64,000 nucleotides of DNA, taken from Aphanothece sacrum FPU1 (lineage in GTDB: Bacteria; Cyanobacteriota; Cyanobacteriia; Cyanobacteriales; Microcystaceae). The notes beneath the pieces are model-generated. The model did no database searches. It was given only the letters and a program-made list of their open reading frames with translations, and was not told the origin of the DNA. The position numbers were made by a program, and so were the translations under genes. Positions within the stretch are counted from its first letter, which is position 1. Each line of letters opens with the position of its first letter. The stretch lies in contig NZ_BDQK01000001.1 of the NCBI RefSeq assembly GCF_003864295.1, positions 186,001 to 250,000 of the forward strand, given 5' to 3'. This document shows positions 8,692 through 17,635 of this stretch, one piece after another.

Positions 8692-10350
8692 TCATTTTTT
8701 TTCTAATTCATTCATTTCCATTTTATTCACCTCCTTTCCTAAACGAATTAATCCGGGAGAACAGTCAAAGCGATCAAGATGAATTTCAATAAAAGAGACA
8801 CAATCAGTATTACTTTTCGCCTTGATCAAGGCTTCTTCTAGTTCCCCCTCTGTTGAAACTTCACAACTCCAACTTTCGCCAAAAATATGAGGTAATTCAT
8901 GATATTTCCAAGGTTGAATATCATTGTATGGCCCATCATGAATTAATCTTTCAATAGTATAACCATCATTATTAAGTAAGAAAATAATTGGATTAAGTTT
9001 ATGCCGAATAATGGTAGATAATTCTTGGGCTGTCATTTGAAATGCACCGTCTCCTACAAAAACAATAGGACGATGTTTTGGAGAGGCTAAAGCAGCCCCT
9101 AAACAAGCGGGAATTGAATAACCAATAGACAGATAAAAAGCTTGTCCAATAAACTCTGCTCCTTTGTGCATTAATAAATCAATGGTGGCAATAATCGCAT
9201 CTCCAGTATCAGAAATAACGATAAAATCATCATCTAAAAAATGATTAATTCGTTCGTAAAATTTCTGAGATATTATTTTTTTATCTGGTTTAACTTCAAA
9301 GTTTTTTGTTAATAAATAAGAAGCTGGTTTAATGTCTAATGATTCATAATTTCGCGAAGTTAAATTATTCATTAATCCATCAATAAAATCTCCTAAATAA
9401 ATAGGCTGATAAAAATGATTTTTTATTTTGACTTTTTCAGAATTAGCATTAATTAATTTTTGTGCATCAAGTTGAGCAGTATAAATGCCTAAATTCATAT
9501 CAGACATAATCGCGCCAAGACATAAAATACAGTCAGAAGTTTCAATACGTTGACGGATAGATTCTCGACTTAATGCCCCAACATAATTACCAATAAATTG
9601 AGGATGTAACTCTGGAATACAGGATTTTCCTAGTAAAGTAGTGGCAATAGGATAGCCTGTTTTATCTAATAATTTTATCAATTTACTTTGCATCTGAAAT
9701 CTATGAATTTCTACTCCAGATAAGATAACAGGTTTTTTTGCTTTTTCTAGTAAGGTAACAGCTTCTTCTACCGCTTCATTTAAAGCATTAATATCAGTTA
9801 ATTCTTTGATGGGAAGTGAAATATCAACAGAAGGGGGACAAGGTTGATTGACTAAATCTGAAGGGATTTCAATGTAAACTGGTCGTTTATAATGGAGACA
9901 GGCAGCTAAGACTTGATCAATTTGTTTAGCAGCTTGACCTGGTTCAGTAATAATAACAGCCGCAACTGTCGCTTTTTCCATAATAGAAAATTGTAAATTA
10001 TAATCTCCTGTTGTATGATGTAATAAGAGATGATTTCCTCTAACCGCATTATTAGGTCCGCCGCTAATTACCACTAAAGGAACTCGTTCTGCATAAGCTC
10101 CAACTACCGCATTAACTAAACTAAATCCTCCCACTCCATAGGTAATGCAAACAGCCCCTAATCCTTTGATTCTAGCATAAGCATCAGCAGCATATCCAGC
10201 ATTAAGTTCATTACAGGTACAAATTAAATCAATTGGACTTTCAACAAAAACATCCATTAAGCTAAGAACATAATCACCTGGAACCCCAAAAATGTGATTA
10301 AGACCAAGTTCTTGTAACCGATTACACAAATATTGACCAACACTAATCAT
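8692..10350 (-). CDS. ThDP-dependent 2-keto-acid decarboxylase
   Basis: 552 residues, the normal length of pyruvate/indolepyruvate decarboxylases. The N-terminal PYR domain has the catalytic Glu in CNELNAGYAADAYA (about residue 47) and the adjacent HH motif LLLHHTTGDYN that marks non-oxidative decarboxylases of the PDC/IPDC/KivD group. The central domain follows, then the PP domain with the ThDP/Mg motif GDGAFQ through LLNNDGYTIER. It would convert a 2-keto acid to an aldehyde and CO2; whether the substrate is pyruvate, indolepyruvate or a branched keto acid cannot be decided by eye. Monocistronic, ATG start at 10350. Confidence 0.88.
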   Translation of the reverse strand: MISVGQYLCNRLQELGLNHIFGVPGDYVLSLMDVFVESPIDLICTCNELNAGYAADAYARIKGLGAVCITYGVGGFSLVNAVVGAYAERVPLVVISGGPNNAVRGNHLLLHHTTGDYNLQFSIMEKATVAAVIITEPGQAAKQIDQVLAACLHYKRPVYIEIPSDLVNQPCPPSVDISLPIKELTDINALNEAVEEAVTLLEKAKKPVILSGVEIHRFQMQSKLIKLLDKTGYPIATTLLGKSCIPELHPQFIGNYVGALSRESIRQRIETSDCILCLGAIMSDMNLGIYTAQLDAQKLINANSEKVKIKNHFYQPIYLGDFIDGLMNNLTSRNYESLDIKPASYLLTKNFEVKPDKKIISQKFYERINHFLDDDFIVISDTGDAIIATIDLLMHKGAEFIGQAFYLSIGYSIPACLGAALASPKHRPIVFVGDGAFQMTAQELSTIIRHKLNPIIFLLNNDGYTIERLIHDGPYNDIQPWKYHELPHIFGESWSCEVSTEGELEEALIKAKSNTDCVSFIEIHLDRFDCSPGLIRLGKEVNKMEMNELEKK

Positions 10351-10456
10351 AAGACTATTCTAATCATATTTTTTTCTACTGTAACTTAAATTTTCAAAAA
10401 ATGGTAAACTGTTTTGCATTTAAAATGCTTATTAAAAATTTGAGTATAAAGATGAA

Positions 10457-10646
10457 GGTTCTAGCGGACTTACTATCCTAAACTAATAATTAATAAAAGG
10501 CTAAAGCCTTATCCTATAAAAACAAAGTCCGACGAGCGCGGACTAAATTATAGATTGCCTACGCAACCTTTGTTTATATAGCTTAACTCTGAGCGAGTTA
10601 AAGTTTATTATTTGTGATAATTGAGCATAACTTGTCCGGTAAAACC
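10457..10646 (+). repeat. Family A element, copy 3 (complete)
   Basis: Full-length member: left terminus GGTTCTAGCGGACTTACTAT, four internal hairpins, right terminus GAGCATAACTTGTCCGGTAA. The two termini are imperfect inverted repeats of about 30 bp, as in a miniature inverted-repeat transposable element. It abuts a coding remnant, so it may have inserted into a gene. It lies in the 604-bp gap 10351-10954, which otherwise holds the remnant and the riboswitch. Confidence 0.8.
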
Positions 10647-10764
10647 TTATTTTTCTGACGAAGAAACACAAAGATTAGCAGAAAAATTTGTTAATCGGAC
10701 TCAAGGAACAGAGTTAGAAAATCTATGGAATGAGAAATCTTACTTTCCGTGCTATTATACCTAA
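10647..10764 (+). pseudogene. Short coding remnant upstream of the riboswitch
   Basis: An open frame starting directly at the right end of the family A element reads YFSDEETQRLAEKF, VNRTQGTELENLWNEK and ends at TAA (10762-10764). Composition looks like genuine protein sequence, but there is no start codon or domain I can name. Most likely it is the tail of a gene whose body was lost or replaced at the repeat insertion. Confidence 0.35.
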
Positions 10765-10768
10765 GCGA

Positions 10769-10895
10769 GCAGTTCTAGCGGGTAATAGTCGTTAGAAGTG
10801 ATAGGGAAAGTTCGGTGTAAGTCCGACGCTGTTCCGCAACTGTGATGAGACTTTATTTCTTGGTCTTTAAGTCAGAAAACCTAGCAATATCGCGC
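10769..10895 (+). promoter_or_regulatory. Cobalamin riboswitch
   Basis: The conserved core is recognisable: GGGAA, then GGTGTAAGTCCGACGCTGTT and CCGCAACTGTGA, followed at 10869-10885 by a B12-box-like AGTCAGAAAACCTAGC. Order and spacing match the AdoCbl aptamer. It sits 60-70 nt before the start of a HupE-type transporter, matching the known use of B12 riboswitches to repress cobalt uptake genes when cobalamin is sufficient. The outer boundaries are approximate; I did not fold the expression platform. Confidence 0.88.
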
Positions 10896-10954
10896 CATCA
10901 TTTTGATTAACTGGTGGCTCAATGATCAATTTTAAATCTATCTGCGAGGTACGG

Positions 10955-11623
10955 ATGAGATTGAATGTTATGTCGAATTATCGATGGTTAAAAATTAGTT
11001 GTTTTATAACTCTTTTTTCTTGTTTAATGATAGGCGAAAAAACCCTAGCTCATCATGCTTTTGAAGGAAAAACGCCTACGAATTTATTTGAAGGATTTGT
11101 ATCAGGATTAGCTCATCCTATTATTGGGTTAGATCATTTTGCTTTTGTGGTAGCTAGTGGATTATTAGGAGCAAGATTAAAACAAGGAATCTTAGTTCCT
11201 ATTGTTTTTATTTTAGCAACTATGGCAGGAACTGGGATTCATTTACAAGAAATTAATTTACCTTTTGCTGAAGGAATTATTGCTGCTTCTGTGATTATTT
11301 TTGGCGGATTATTAACGGTTAAAAATGAGCGTCTAGATGCTTCTTATTGGTCTATGATGGTTGTATCGACTTTAGCCATGTTAGCAGGTATTTTTCATGG
11401 TTATGCCTATGGTGAATCCATTGTTGGCTCGGAAATGACTCCACTCATGGCTTATTTAGCTGGATTTGCTATGATTCAGTTAATTGTTGCTTTACTTGTA
11501 TTTTTCGTCGGGAAGGTAATGTTTAAACAGGGTGAAAATAAAGCATTTTCTATTATTAGATTAATTGGGGTAGGAATTAGTGCTTTAGGGTTTGTCTTTT
11601 TAAGTGCTAATTTTGGTCATTAG
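10955..11623 (+). CDS. HupE/UreJ-family metal transporter, probably cobalt
   Basis: About 222 residues with an N-terminal signal or first TM helix ending near LAHHAFEG, then about six more hydrophobic helices. The family metal motif HPIIGLDHFAF is present, as are FHGYAYGE and several membrane histidines. HupE/UreJ proteins carry nickel or cobalt; the cobalamin riboswitch immediately upstream argues for cobalt supply to B12 synthesis. I chose the ATG at 10955 because GAGGT lies 4-5 nt upstream; an earlier in-frame ATG at 10922 has no ribosome site. No enzyme gene for B12 synthesis is adjacent. Confidence 0.87.
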   Translation: MRLNVMSNYRWLKISCFITLFSCLMIGEKTLAHHAFEGKTPTNLFEGFVSGLAHPIIGLDHFAFVVASGLLGARLKQGILVPIVFILATMAGTGIHLQEINLPFAEGIIAASVIIFGGLLTVKNERLDASYWSMMVVSTLAMLAGIFHGYAYGESIVGSEMTPLMAYLAGFAMIQLIVALLVFFVGKVMFKQGENKAFSIIRLIGVGISALGFVFLSANFGH

Positions 11624-11705
11624 TTATGATAGGCTGATTAGTAACATAGACATCTTGCCTGTGACAAGAAATCTGATACCTTGAAAGGTGCAGCTACCAA
11701 AACAA

Positions 11706-11723
11706 AGCCCGCCTGCGCGGGCT
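11706..11723 (+). terminator. GC-rich hairpin after the hupE-like gene
   Basis: AGCCCGC-CTGC-GCGGGCT is a 7-bp GC stem followed by AATTTATTTG. It could end the transporter transcript, although the U-run is poor, and the motif also resembles a hairpin of the family A elements. Confidence 0.4.
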
Positions 11724-11750
11724 AATTTATTTGTTAATATTAATATTTTA

Positions 11751-11776
11751 GGAGTCAACGGCCGTTGACCCCTACT
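11751..11776. repeat. Family B palindrome (GGTCAACGGCCGTTGACC), copy 1
   Basis: Member of a ~28-bp near-perfect palindrome with core GTCAACGGCCGTTGAC and arms reading GTAGGGG/CCCCTAC. Other copies are at 33580, 35838, 36635, 37526 and 46273. All are intergenic and mostly sit just after stop codons, so they may serve as terminators or processing sites, or be mobile palindromes. Confidence 0.8.
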
Positions 11777-11817
11777 TAATCCTATAAGTAACGTGCGCAA
11801 AATTAATTAAACAACCA

Positions 11818-11878
11818 GGGCGGGTTTATTTAATTTTTTTGTAAGAATCATTGATTTATGTAAAAAACCCGCCCCTAC
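11818..11878. repeat. Family C inverted repeat, copy 2
   Basis: GGGCGGGTTTATTTAATTTT at left and AAAAAACCCGCCCCTAC at right, separated by an AT-rich centre. Same class as 8528-8588 and 27299-27358. Lies between the transporter and C39-like genes. Confidence 0.7.
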
Positions 11879-11912
11879 AAATTTTATGTAATTAATTTTG
11901 TTTGACTACTTA

Positions 11913-12764
11913 TTAATTAACTAAAATAACCTCTCCAAACCAATAATCTTTCATTTGTTCTGCTGTTACGATATCAAGACCAAATAAAGGATTACCTATC
12001 ATAAACGCTTTATTTTTGGGATCAATTTTTAATAATGCAACCGCATGAGGAAACTGTTGACTCAGCCATCTTTGCTTAACATGAAGTAATGCAAGTTTAT
12101 TTTGTTTGATTAATTCATCTAGGGTCATATCATAATGATAATCAGGATTTAATCCTAATTGTTCCATTGCGTTTATTTCTCCTAAAGTATTCGTTCCTAG
12201 TCGATTAGTTTGAGTTAACTTTACAACATCTTTTTCTACAATTTCGGGGTGTTTTCCACTGGTTCTGGCTAAAGTAGCAATACTAGCTGGCGCACAAGTT
12301 ACAGTCGTACTTTGTAACACAACTCCATCACTCATTTTAAATTTTCCTACATCATTAGTGATGGGAGAGAACCAATAAAAAAGTAAGACTAAACAACCAC
12401 TAATTGCTCCAATTCCTAATAATAATTGATTGCGGCGTTGACTTGATGAAATACCAGCTATTTCTAAACATAATAAAAAGCCAAAAATAAAACAACCAAA
12501 TCCAAATAAGATTTCATCAAAATTGGCTTGAAGATGAAGTAAAAACATAATAGGAAAAATTTTAGGGGCGTGAGAATATAAATTCAAGCGATCAACTAAA
12601 ATTAAGATAGTTAAAATAGCAGCAAGACCAAGAAAAACACCTCTAGCTTTTTTTTGATGTTTATCGAGAGCATTTTCTGCGGTGATGCCTTTTTGTGCTA
12701 GTTGATTTCCTAGAAATCCACCCATTCCTAATCCAATGATTCCAGCAATAATCAAATTTATCAT
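11913..12764 (-). CDS. Membrane protein with C39-like cysteine peptidase domain
   Basis: 283 residues. Residues 1-~135 contain about four or five TM helices; residues ~145-283 form a papain-like C39 fold. Catalytic candidates are Cys in TVTCAPASIA (about residue 156), His in QFPHAVALL, and Asn/Asp in IGNPLFG. C39 domains normally cleave double-glycine leader peptides and are fused to ABC exporters; here the domain follows a non-ABC membrane region, so processing of a secreted peptide is possible but unproven, and it could be a non-peptidase relative. The C-terminal domain side of the membrane is not certain. Confidence 0.75.
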   Translation of the reverse strand: MINLIIAGIIGLGMGGFLGNQLAQKGITAENALDKHQKKARGVFLGLAAILTILILVDRLNLYSHAPKIFPIMFLLHLQANFDEILFGFGCFIFGFLLCLEIAGISSSQRRNQLLLGIGAISGCLVLLFYWFSPITNDVGKFKMSDGVVLQSTTVTCAPASIATLARTSGKHPEIVEKDVVKLTQTNRLGTNTLGEINAMEQLGLNPDYHYDMTLDELIKQNKLALLHVKQRWLSQQFPHAVALLKIDPKNKAFMIGNPLFGLDIVTAEQMKDYWFGEVILVN

Positions 12765-12897
12765 AGTTATAATCTTCCTATTTTATTCTACGATAACTAA
12801 GAAAGTAATCAACTGTCAGGAGTAAAAATACGGAGGTGAATCATTAAATTTATCATACCTAATTCAGTTGAGTTAAGCTGTTTATGTAGAGACAATT

Positions 12898-13010
12898 CAT
12901 ATATAGCATTTCCATTTGAGATGTGGATTTGGAACGGGTATCTTTCCCGTCACAGGCTAGAAGTCTGTGCCACAAATGTTTATATGTCAAATGGAAACAC
13001 TATATTGCTA
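12898..13010. repeat. Inverted-repeat element (family G) at the end of the WD40 gene
   Basis: ATATATAGCATTTCCATTTG at left is mirrored by TCAAATGGAAACACTATATT at right; the interior holds ACGGGTATCTTTCCCGT and other short hairpins. About 110 bp, MITE-like. Its right end overlaps the last codons (I-A-I-stop) of the WD40-containing gene, so it supplies that stop codon. No second copy in this window. Confidence 0.65.
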
Positions 13011-14019
13011 TAAGTTCTCCTGTGTTTAAATCCCAAACATGAATGATATTATCAAAACCTCCACTAGCTAATAATTGACGATTTTGGGTATCTTTCCAAG
13101 GACTAATGGCTAAACAACGCACAGAGTTTGTATGTTTATCTAAAGTATTAACTAACTTGAGATTTTGCCAATTAAATGTTGTTGAAGATGTTTGAACATC
13201 ATTAATTACTTTTTTTTTACTCTCAGGTTCATTAGAAATTTTTGCGATATGATCAACAAGGGCTTTATTAACTGAAATAATTTGCTCAAGTTTAGAATTA
13301 ATTTGTTGACGTTCTTTGGCAGCTATTTCTAATTTTTTTTCTAGTAATTTTTGTTTTTCTTGGAGAGAGTTAATTGTTTTTTGATAATCATTCTTAATTT
13401 TTAATATTTCTTGATTTAATTGAGTTAATTGAGATTCAATTTCCTCTTGTTCTATGTAATCTTTTGTGCTAAGAATAGCCCTACTATTACTAAAATCAAG
13501 GATTCCTAATTCTTCCAATTTCCACTGCTTACCATTAGCCATTAAAGAAAGTTTTGCAGGTTTAATTAATGAAAATTTTCGCGTCCCTATTTCTTCATAT
13601 CCTTGACAAGTAAAAAGAGATTGAACTGTTTTTATTGAGTTAGCATTTATGCGAATATTATCTTTAGGAATTAACCAATAATTATTCTTTTCTGTGACAA
13701 TTATCCAATAATTACCATTACTTACTTGTTCTAAATAAATACTTTCATTCGTTTGTCTTTGATAACTTTCCGGGGTTAAAGCAACTATAATAGCAAGATG
13801 ACTTAAAATTTGGGGACTGTTATGATAAATATCAATTAATTCAGTTTCTGAAGCTTTAATACGAGAAATTTTAGGTAATTCCATCGCACCAGTTACCCGC
13901 GAAGCTTTAATCATTCCCCAAGGATGACTCCCTTGTTCTAAAGACTTGACAAGAGAGTTAAATTGAGTTTCTAATTGATTAAATCTCTCAACAATATTTT
14001 CCAAATTATTATCAGACAA
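13000..14019 (-). CDS. Shared-module, coiled-coil and single WD40 blade protein, 3' truncated
   Basis: Last gene of the leftward cluster. Order: the cluster's shared module (ELIDIYHNS to KQWKLEELGI, with NYWIIVTEKNNYWLIPK), a long Gln/Lys/Glu coiled coil, then one WD40 blade (HTNSVRCLAIS to IIHVWDLNTGEL). A propeller needs about seven blades, and the frame stops inside the family G repeat right after the first, so the gene looks cut off. I prefer the TTG at 14019: it has a perfect AAGGAGGT five nt upstream, whereas the ATG at 14043 overlaps the previous gene and has no such site. No TM segment, so it is probably cytosolic. Confidence 0.7.
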   Translation of the reverse strand: MSDNNLENIVERFNQLETQFNSLVKSLEQGSHPWGMIKASRVTGAMELPKISRIKASETELIDIYHNSPQILSHLAIIVALTPESYQRQTNESIYLEQVSNGNYWIIVTEKNNYWLIPKDNIRINANSIKTVQSLFTCQGYEEIGTRKFSLIKPAKLSLMANGKQWKLEELGILDFSNSRAILSTKDYIEQEEIESQLTQLNQEILKIKNDYQKTINSLQEKQKLLEKKLEIAAKERQQINSKLEQIISVNKALVDHIAKISNEPESKKKVINDVQTSSTTFNWQNLKLVNTLDKHTNSVRCLAISPWKDTQNRQLLASGGFDNIIHVWDLNTGELIAI

Positions 14020-14033
14020 ACTTACCTCCTTTT

Positions 14034-15689
14034 TTAGCCACATTTAAGGGTTTTAAAGCCAAATTCTACTCCTTGGGGTGCAGGTGCGTCTTTATCTACT
14101 TTAACAATACAAGGGTCAATCTTTGGTTCACCTTGGTCAAATTTCCATGATTTTCCTGACCCGTCAGTTTTAATTGTAATAGATTTTAATTCTTTTAAAA
14201 CATCTTGACGGGTGACATTTTCGGGAGACTTAGTAGCTTTTATTGCTTGAATAATTGCTTCTGCTGCATCAAAACTAGCTACAGTTCGCCAGTTAATATT
14301 TCCTCCCCATACTTTTTGAGATTTGTTAGTATAAGTATCACTAGGAGCGACAGGAACTACTAAATATAAATTATTTACATCATTGCCTCCTTGTTCAAGA
14401 GTTGTGGGAGAATAAAGCGCATCTCCTCCTAATAATTTAATATTGGTATTTGCTTTAAGCTTTTTGGCAATTCTAACAGCAATAGAAGTAGAATTAACAC
14501 TCGGTAATAAAATCGCTGTATCTGCTTCATCTTTAATACTATTGACCGCTTTTTCAACATCAAAATCTTCAGCTTCAATACTAATTTTATTCATAATAGT
14601 TGCTGAAGTTAAAGCATTTTCTATTTCTTCGGTAAGACTTTTACTATAAACACTCTTTGAATCGTAAAAAATAACAATTTTCTTGGCATTTAATTTTTTT
14701 TCTGCATAATTGGCTAATATAGGAGCATTGGCCGCATCAGAAGGTACAGTACGAAAGAAAACTTTATGCTCACTTTTTTGATTAATTTCGTGTAAGCTAA
14801 TAGCGGTACTTGTTGGTGAAATCATCGCTAATTGTTGTGTTTCATAAGTCGGCAATGCTTCTATGCTCGCATCACTAGAATTATGTCCAATTACCGCTAA
14901 AATATAGGGATTTTTACTAAGTTCTTGAGCGACAATAGGAGCAATTTTAGATTCATTTCCATCATTAACAATGACTATTTCTAGTAAGCGATTTTGAATT
15001 CCACCTGCTTCATTAACTTGGGTCTGAACATCAGCAATACCCCGCAAAATTTCTTGAGCAGATTTAGGTTTACTGACATCACCTTTACTCGGAACAACAA
15101 CCGCAATAGTTAAAGGACAACCCTTATTTCCTGTGGTAAACTCTTGACGTGCTTGAGCATTATTACGGTAAATTTGGGGTTCAGGGTCAGTTCTAGCAGC
15201 ATCAACCGCATAATCAAAAAAGGTCTTAGCTTGTTCGTAGTTTCCTATTTTAAATTTCTCAGTTCCTCGGTTAAGATCTATGTTAGGTTCTCCTTGAAAA
15301 AGACTTCTTTGTCCTAAACTAAATCTTTCTGGTTCTTGTGTGGGTTGAAATATCAAACATTCCTTAGTATCAGGAGTATTGTTATTTGAAATTGTTGGTT
15401 CCGGTGTTGGTTCCGGTGTTTTTTTATTAATAATAAAACCGTAAACCGCACCTCCTAAAATTCCTACACCTAATATTACTGCGCCTAAAACAATTGGTAA
15501 ATTAGAATTATTCGTAGGTGATGTTGTCTTTTGTGTTGAAGAAGTCGAACCACTAGAAGTTTGTGGTTGACCAGTTGAATGAGGAGATGTTGCACCGCAG
15601 TCGATACACTCTAAACCGTCTTCGACAAAGCGTTCTTCATGGGGTTTATTAGATGGCCCCGTACATTTCCATTTCTTTTTTCCACCCAT
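14034..15689 (-). CDS. Transmembrane receptor: zinc ribbon, TM helix, branched-chain-type ligand-binding domain
   Basis: About 551 residues from the ATG at 15689 (a TTG at 15710 is the only extension). Residues ~5-35 hold a zinc-ribbon-like KWKCTGPS...CIDCGATSP. A Ser/Thr-rich linker leads to one TM helix (~65-90, LPIVLGAVILGVGILGG). From ~160 the protein is a type I periplasmic binding fold of the LivJ/Peripla_BP_6 kind: LTIAVVVPSKGDVSK, GGIQNRLLEIVIVNDGN, AVIGHNSSDASIEA, ISPTSTAIS. Topology would put the ribbon in the cytosol and the ligand pocket in the periplasm. No kinase or permease is fused or adjacent, so it probably senses rather than transports. The next gene starts 14 bp later. Confidence 0.8.
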   Translation of the reverse strand: MGGKKKWKCTGPSNKPHEERFVEDGLECIDCGATSPHSTGQPQTSSGSTSSTQKTTSPTNNSNLPIVLGAVILGVGILGGAVYGFIINKKTPEPTPEPTISNNNTPDTKECLIFQPTQEPERFSLGQRSLFQGEPNIDLNRGTEKFKIGNYEQAKTFFDYAVDAARTDPEPQIYRNNAQARQEFTTGNKGCPLTIAVVVPSKGDVSKPKSAQEILRGIADVQTQVNEAGGIQNRLLEIVIVNDGNESKIAPIVAQELSKNPYILAVIGHNSSDASIEALPTYETQQLAMISPTSTAISLHEINQKSEHKVFFRTVPSDAANAPILANYAEKKLNAKKIVIFYDSKSVYSKSLTEEIENALTSATIMNKISIEAEDFDVEKAVNSIKDEADTAILLPSVNSTSIAVRIAKKLKANTNIKLLGGDALYSPTTLEQGGNDVNNLYLVVPVAPSDTYTNKSQKVWGGNINWRTVASFDAAEAIIQAIKATKSPENVTRQDVLKELKSITIKTDGSGKSWKFDQGEPKIDPCIVKVDKDAPAPQGVEFGFKTLKCG

Positions 15690-15747
15690 GATAATCAAGT
15701 TTATTAACAATATTTTATTAAGTATATAATATCTATCATAATTTTAT

Positions 15748-15914
15748 GGTTCTACCGGACTTACTATGCTAAATTAATAATGAATAAAAGGCTAAAGCCT
15801 TATGCTATAGAAACGAAGTCCGACGAGCGCGGACTAAAGTCTAGGTTGCGTAGGCAACCTTTGTTTGTATAGCTTAACTCTTCAGAGTTAAAGTTCATTG
15901 TTTGTGATAATTTA
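15748..15914 (+). repeat. Family A element, copy 4, inserted at the end of a coiled-coil gene
   Basis: Left terminus GGTTCTACCGGACTTACTAT is intact, with all four hairpins. The right terminal repeat is cut short where it meets the coding sequence of the 573-residue protein. It lies in the 184-bp gap between that gene and the receptor gene and could affect expression of the two last genes of the cluster. Confidence 0.8.
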
Positions 15915-17616
15915 ACACACCTCGTTCCTCTAACACCCACTGTCCATTTCCTCCTGACACTTTCCCTGGTTTAACCAGTTGAAAGTTTTTGGGATTTGAG
16001 TTATCTTTTTTATAATCCTCACACTTAAATAATACTTCAACTGATGTCATATCGTTTGTATTTAGTGCGTCTTCTTTGGGGACAAGATACAAGTTACCCT
16101 GAATATTCACTATCCAATATTTAGATGGACTCTGTTCAGTCAAAATAGGTTTCTTCCCACTTCCAGTACGACTGCTTTCAATACTTGTAGATTCGGTTGA
16201 AACAGAAATTAGTCCGTTATCATACTTAAGTAATTTATTATCATTATAAATAGAAATTAACTCTTGTTCATTCGTAATTGTTGCTTTTTTAGTAGCAAGT
16301 GCAGACGTTGATGAATAATGTCCTGAACCATTATTAGGGAGTGAATCGCTTTGTCGGGATGGAAAATTTGAAGGAGTTTGATTATTTGAGTACAATTTTT
16401 CTTGAGATAATTTATTAATTGTTATCTCTTGTTGTTTGTTGGTTTGTTTAAGCGACTCTAACTCTCTGTCAAGTTTATTGATTTCTTCTACTAACTGTTT
16501 AATATAATTCTCTAGTTTTAAAACAGTGTTTTGTTCATTGTGGTAATTATAAGTTGCTACTTTGTTTTTTGAAAAAGTGTTGTTTTCGTCTGGATAATTA
16601 GGATTTTCTAATTCGTTAATGAGATCATTGTTTCTTCTATCTTTTCTTCTCTTAGAACCTAAATCACTAAATATCTTACCTTTATTACTCATCAAAGGTA
16701 AGACAATTATAGCTGTACTAAATATCAATAATCCCAACAGCACAACTACAGTAATGATGAATTTCTTATTAGTATTATTTATTTGCTGAGTAAGAACTTG
16801 TTTCTCATTTTCAAGAGTTTGATTTTTTTGATTTAATAGAGTATTATTTTGCTTTTCCTGAGCAATTTGTTTATTTAACTGCTCAATTTGATCTTTAAGT
16901 TCACTAACATCAGAAGTATTTAATAAATCATCTATTTCTTTTTTAATCTTTTCTAGCTCATTTTTAATTTCTGTTATTTTATCTGTAGTTTTCTCTTGTA
17001 ATTCTCCCTGTGTTATTTCAGCAAAAATACCATATCTTTTAAATTTACCATTTTCTGATGGCTTCATTTCTAGCTGTTTTTGAAGTTGCTCAATTATATC
17101 TTTATCTTCCTTAATAATAGGATCATATAAAAGTTTAATAATTTTATCAAAGTCAGTTATTTTTTGCTCTAATTCTGTAATAAAATCATTTTCATTTCTC
17201 TCAAAGTTAATTACTTCATTAAGGGATGATTTAACTATAAATTCCTTATCTATTTGAACTTTTAACTTTCCCCAACTTTGCTTAAATTGATCCCAAGAAT
17301 CAGTTGTTGGTTTAAAATCAATACTATTTTTTATCTTATTTTTTTCTTCTTCATCTTCAGTAGTAACAAATTTTTGCAGGTTACTATTAAGTAATATTAT
17401 GTTTTTTTCAAGGTTATCTAAGCTAGTTTCAGCATCAGTAAGCGTTTTTTGTAATTCTTCTAAATTTTGATTATTTTCTGCTAAATTTGCAGGACTTTGT
17501 ACCGCACTTTGACTTGACAAATTTTCAGGATCATTATTTTCGGGTTTACAACTAATCAATAACCCAGATGTTAATAAGGGTAATACTAAAGCTAAAATTA
17601 ATTTTTTATTTTTCAT
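15895..17616 (-). CDS. Lipoprotein-type transmembrane coiled-coil protein with shared C-terminal module
   Basis: 573 residues. An N-terminal signal with lipobox LLISC (Cys23) is followed by a periplasmic coiled coil to ~275, one TM helix (~283-307, FIITVVVLLGLLIFSTAIIV), a second coiled coil, and a C-terminal module from ~452 (ISIYNDNKL, TEQSPSKYWIVN, LYLVPKEDALNTND, WVLEERGVLN). The module is nearly identical in the two next upstream genes, indicating recent duplication or gene conversion. The last residues NYHKQ and the stop come from the family A repeat; the paralogues end instead in THS and QY. The lipobox and TM together are unusual; if Cys23 is not processed, the protein simply has two TM helices. 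Confidence 0.75.
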   Translation of the reverse strand: MKNKKLILALVLPLLTSGLLISCKPENNDPENLSSQSAVQSPANLAENNQNLEELQKTLTDAETSLDNLEKNIILLNSNLQKFVTTEDEEEKNKIKNSIDFKPTTDSWDQFKQSWGKLKVQIDKEFIVKSSLNEVINFERNENDFITELEQKITDFDKIIKLLYDPIIKEDKDIIEQLQKQLEMKPSENGKFKRYGIFAEITQGELQEKTTDKITEIKNELEKIKKEIDDLLNTSDVSELKDQIEQLNKQIAQEKQNNTLLNQKNQTLENEKQVLTQQINNTNKKFIITVVVLLGLLIFSTAIIVLPLMSNKGKIFSDLGSKRRKDRRNNDLINELENPNYPDENNTFSKNKVATYNYHNEQNTVLKLENYIKQLVEEINKLDRELESLKQTNKQQEITINKLSQEKLYSNNQTPSNFPSRQSDSLPNNGSGHYSSTSALATKKATITNEQELISIYNDNKLLKYDNGLISVSTESTSIESSRTGSGKKPILTEQSPSKYWIVNIQGNLYLVPKEDALNTNDMTSVEVLFKCEDYKKDNSNPKNFQLVKPGKVSGGNGQWVLEERGVLNYHKQ

Positions 17617-17635
17617 ACGTCTATATACTTATTTA

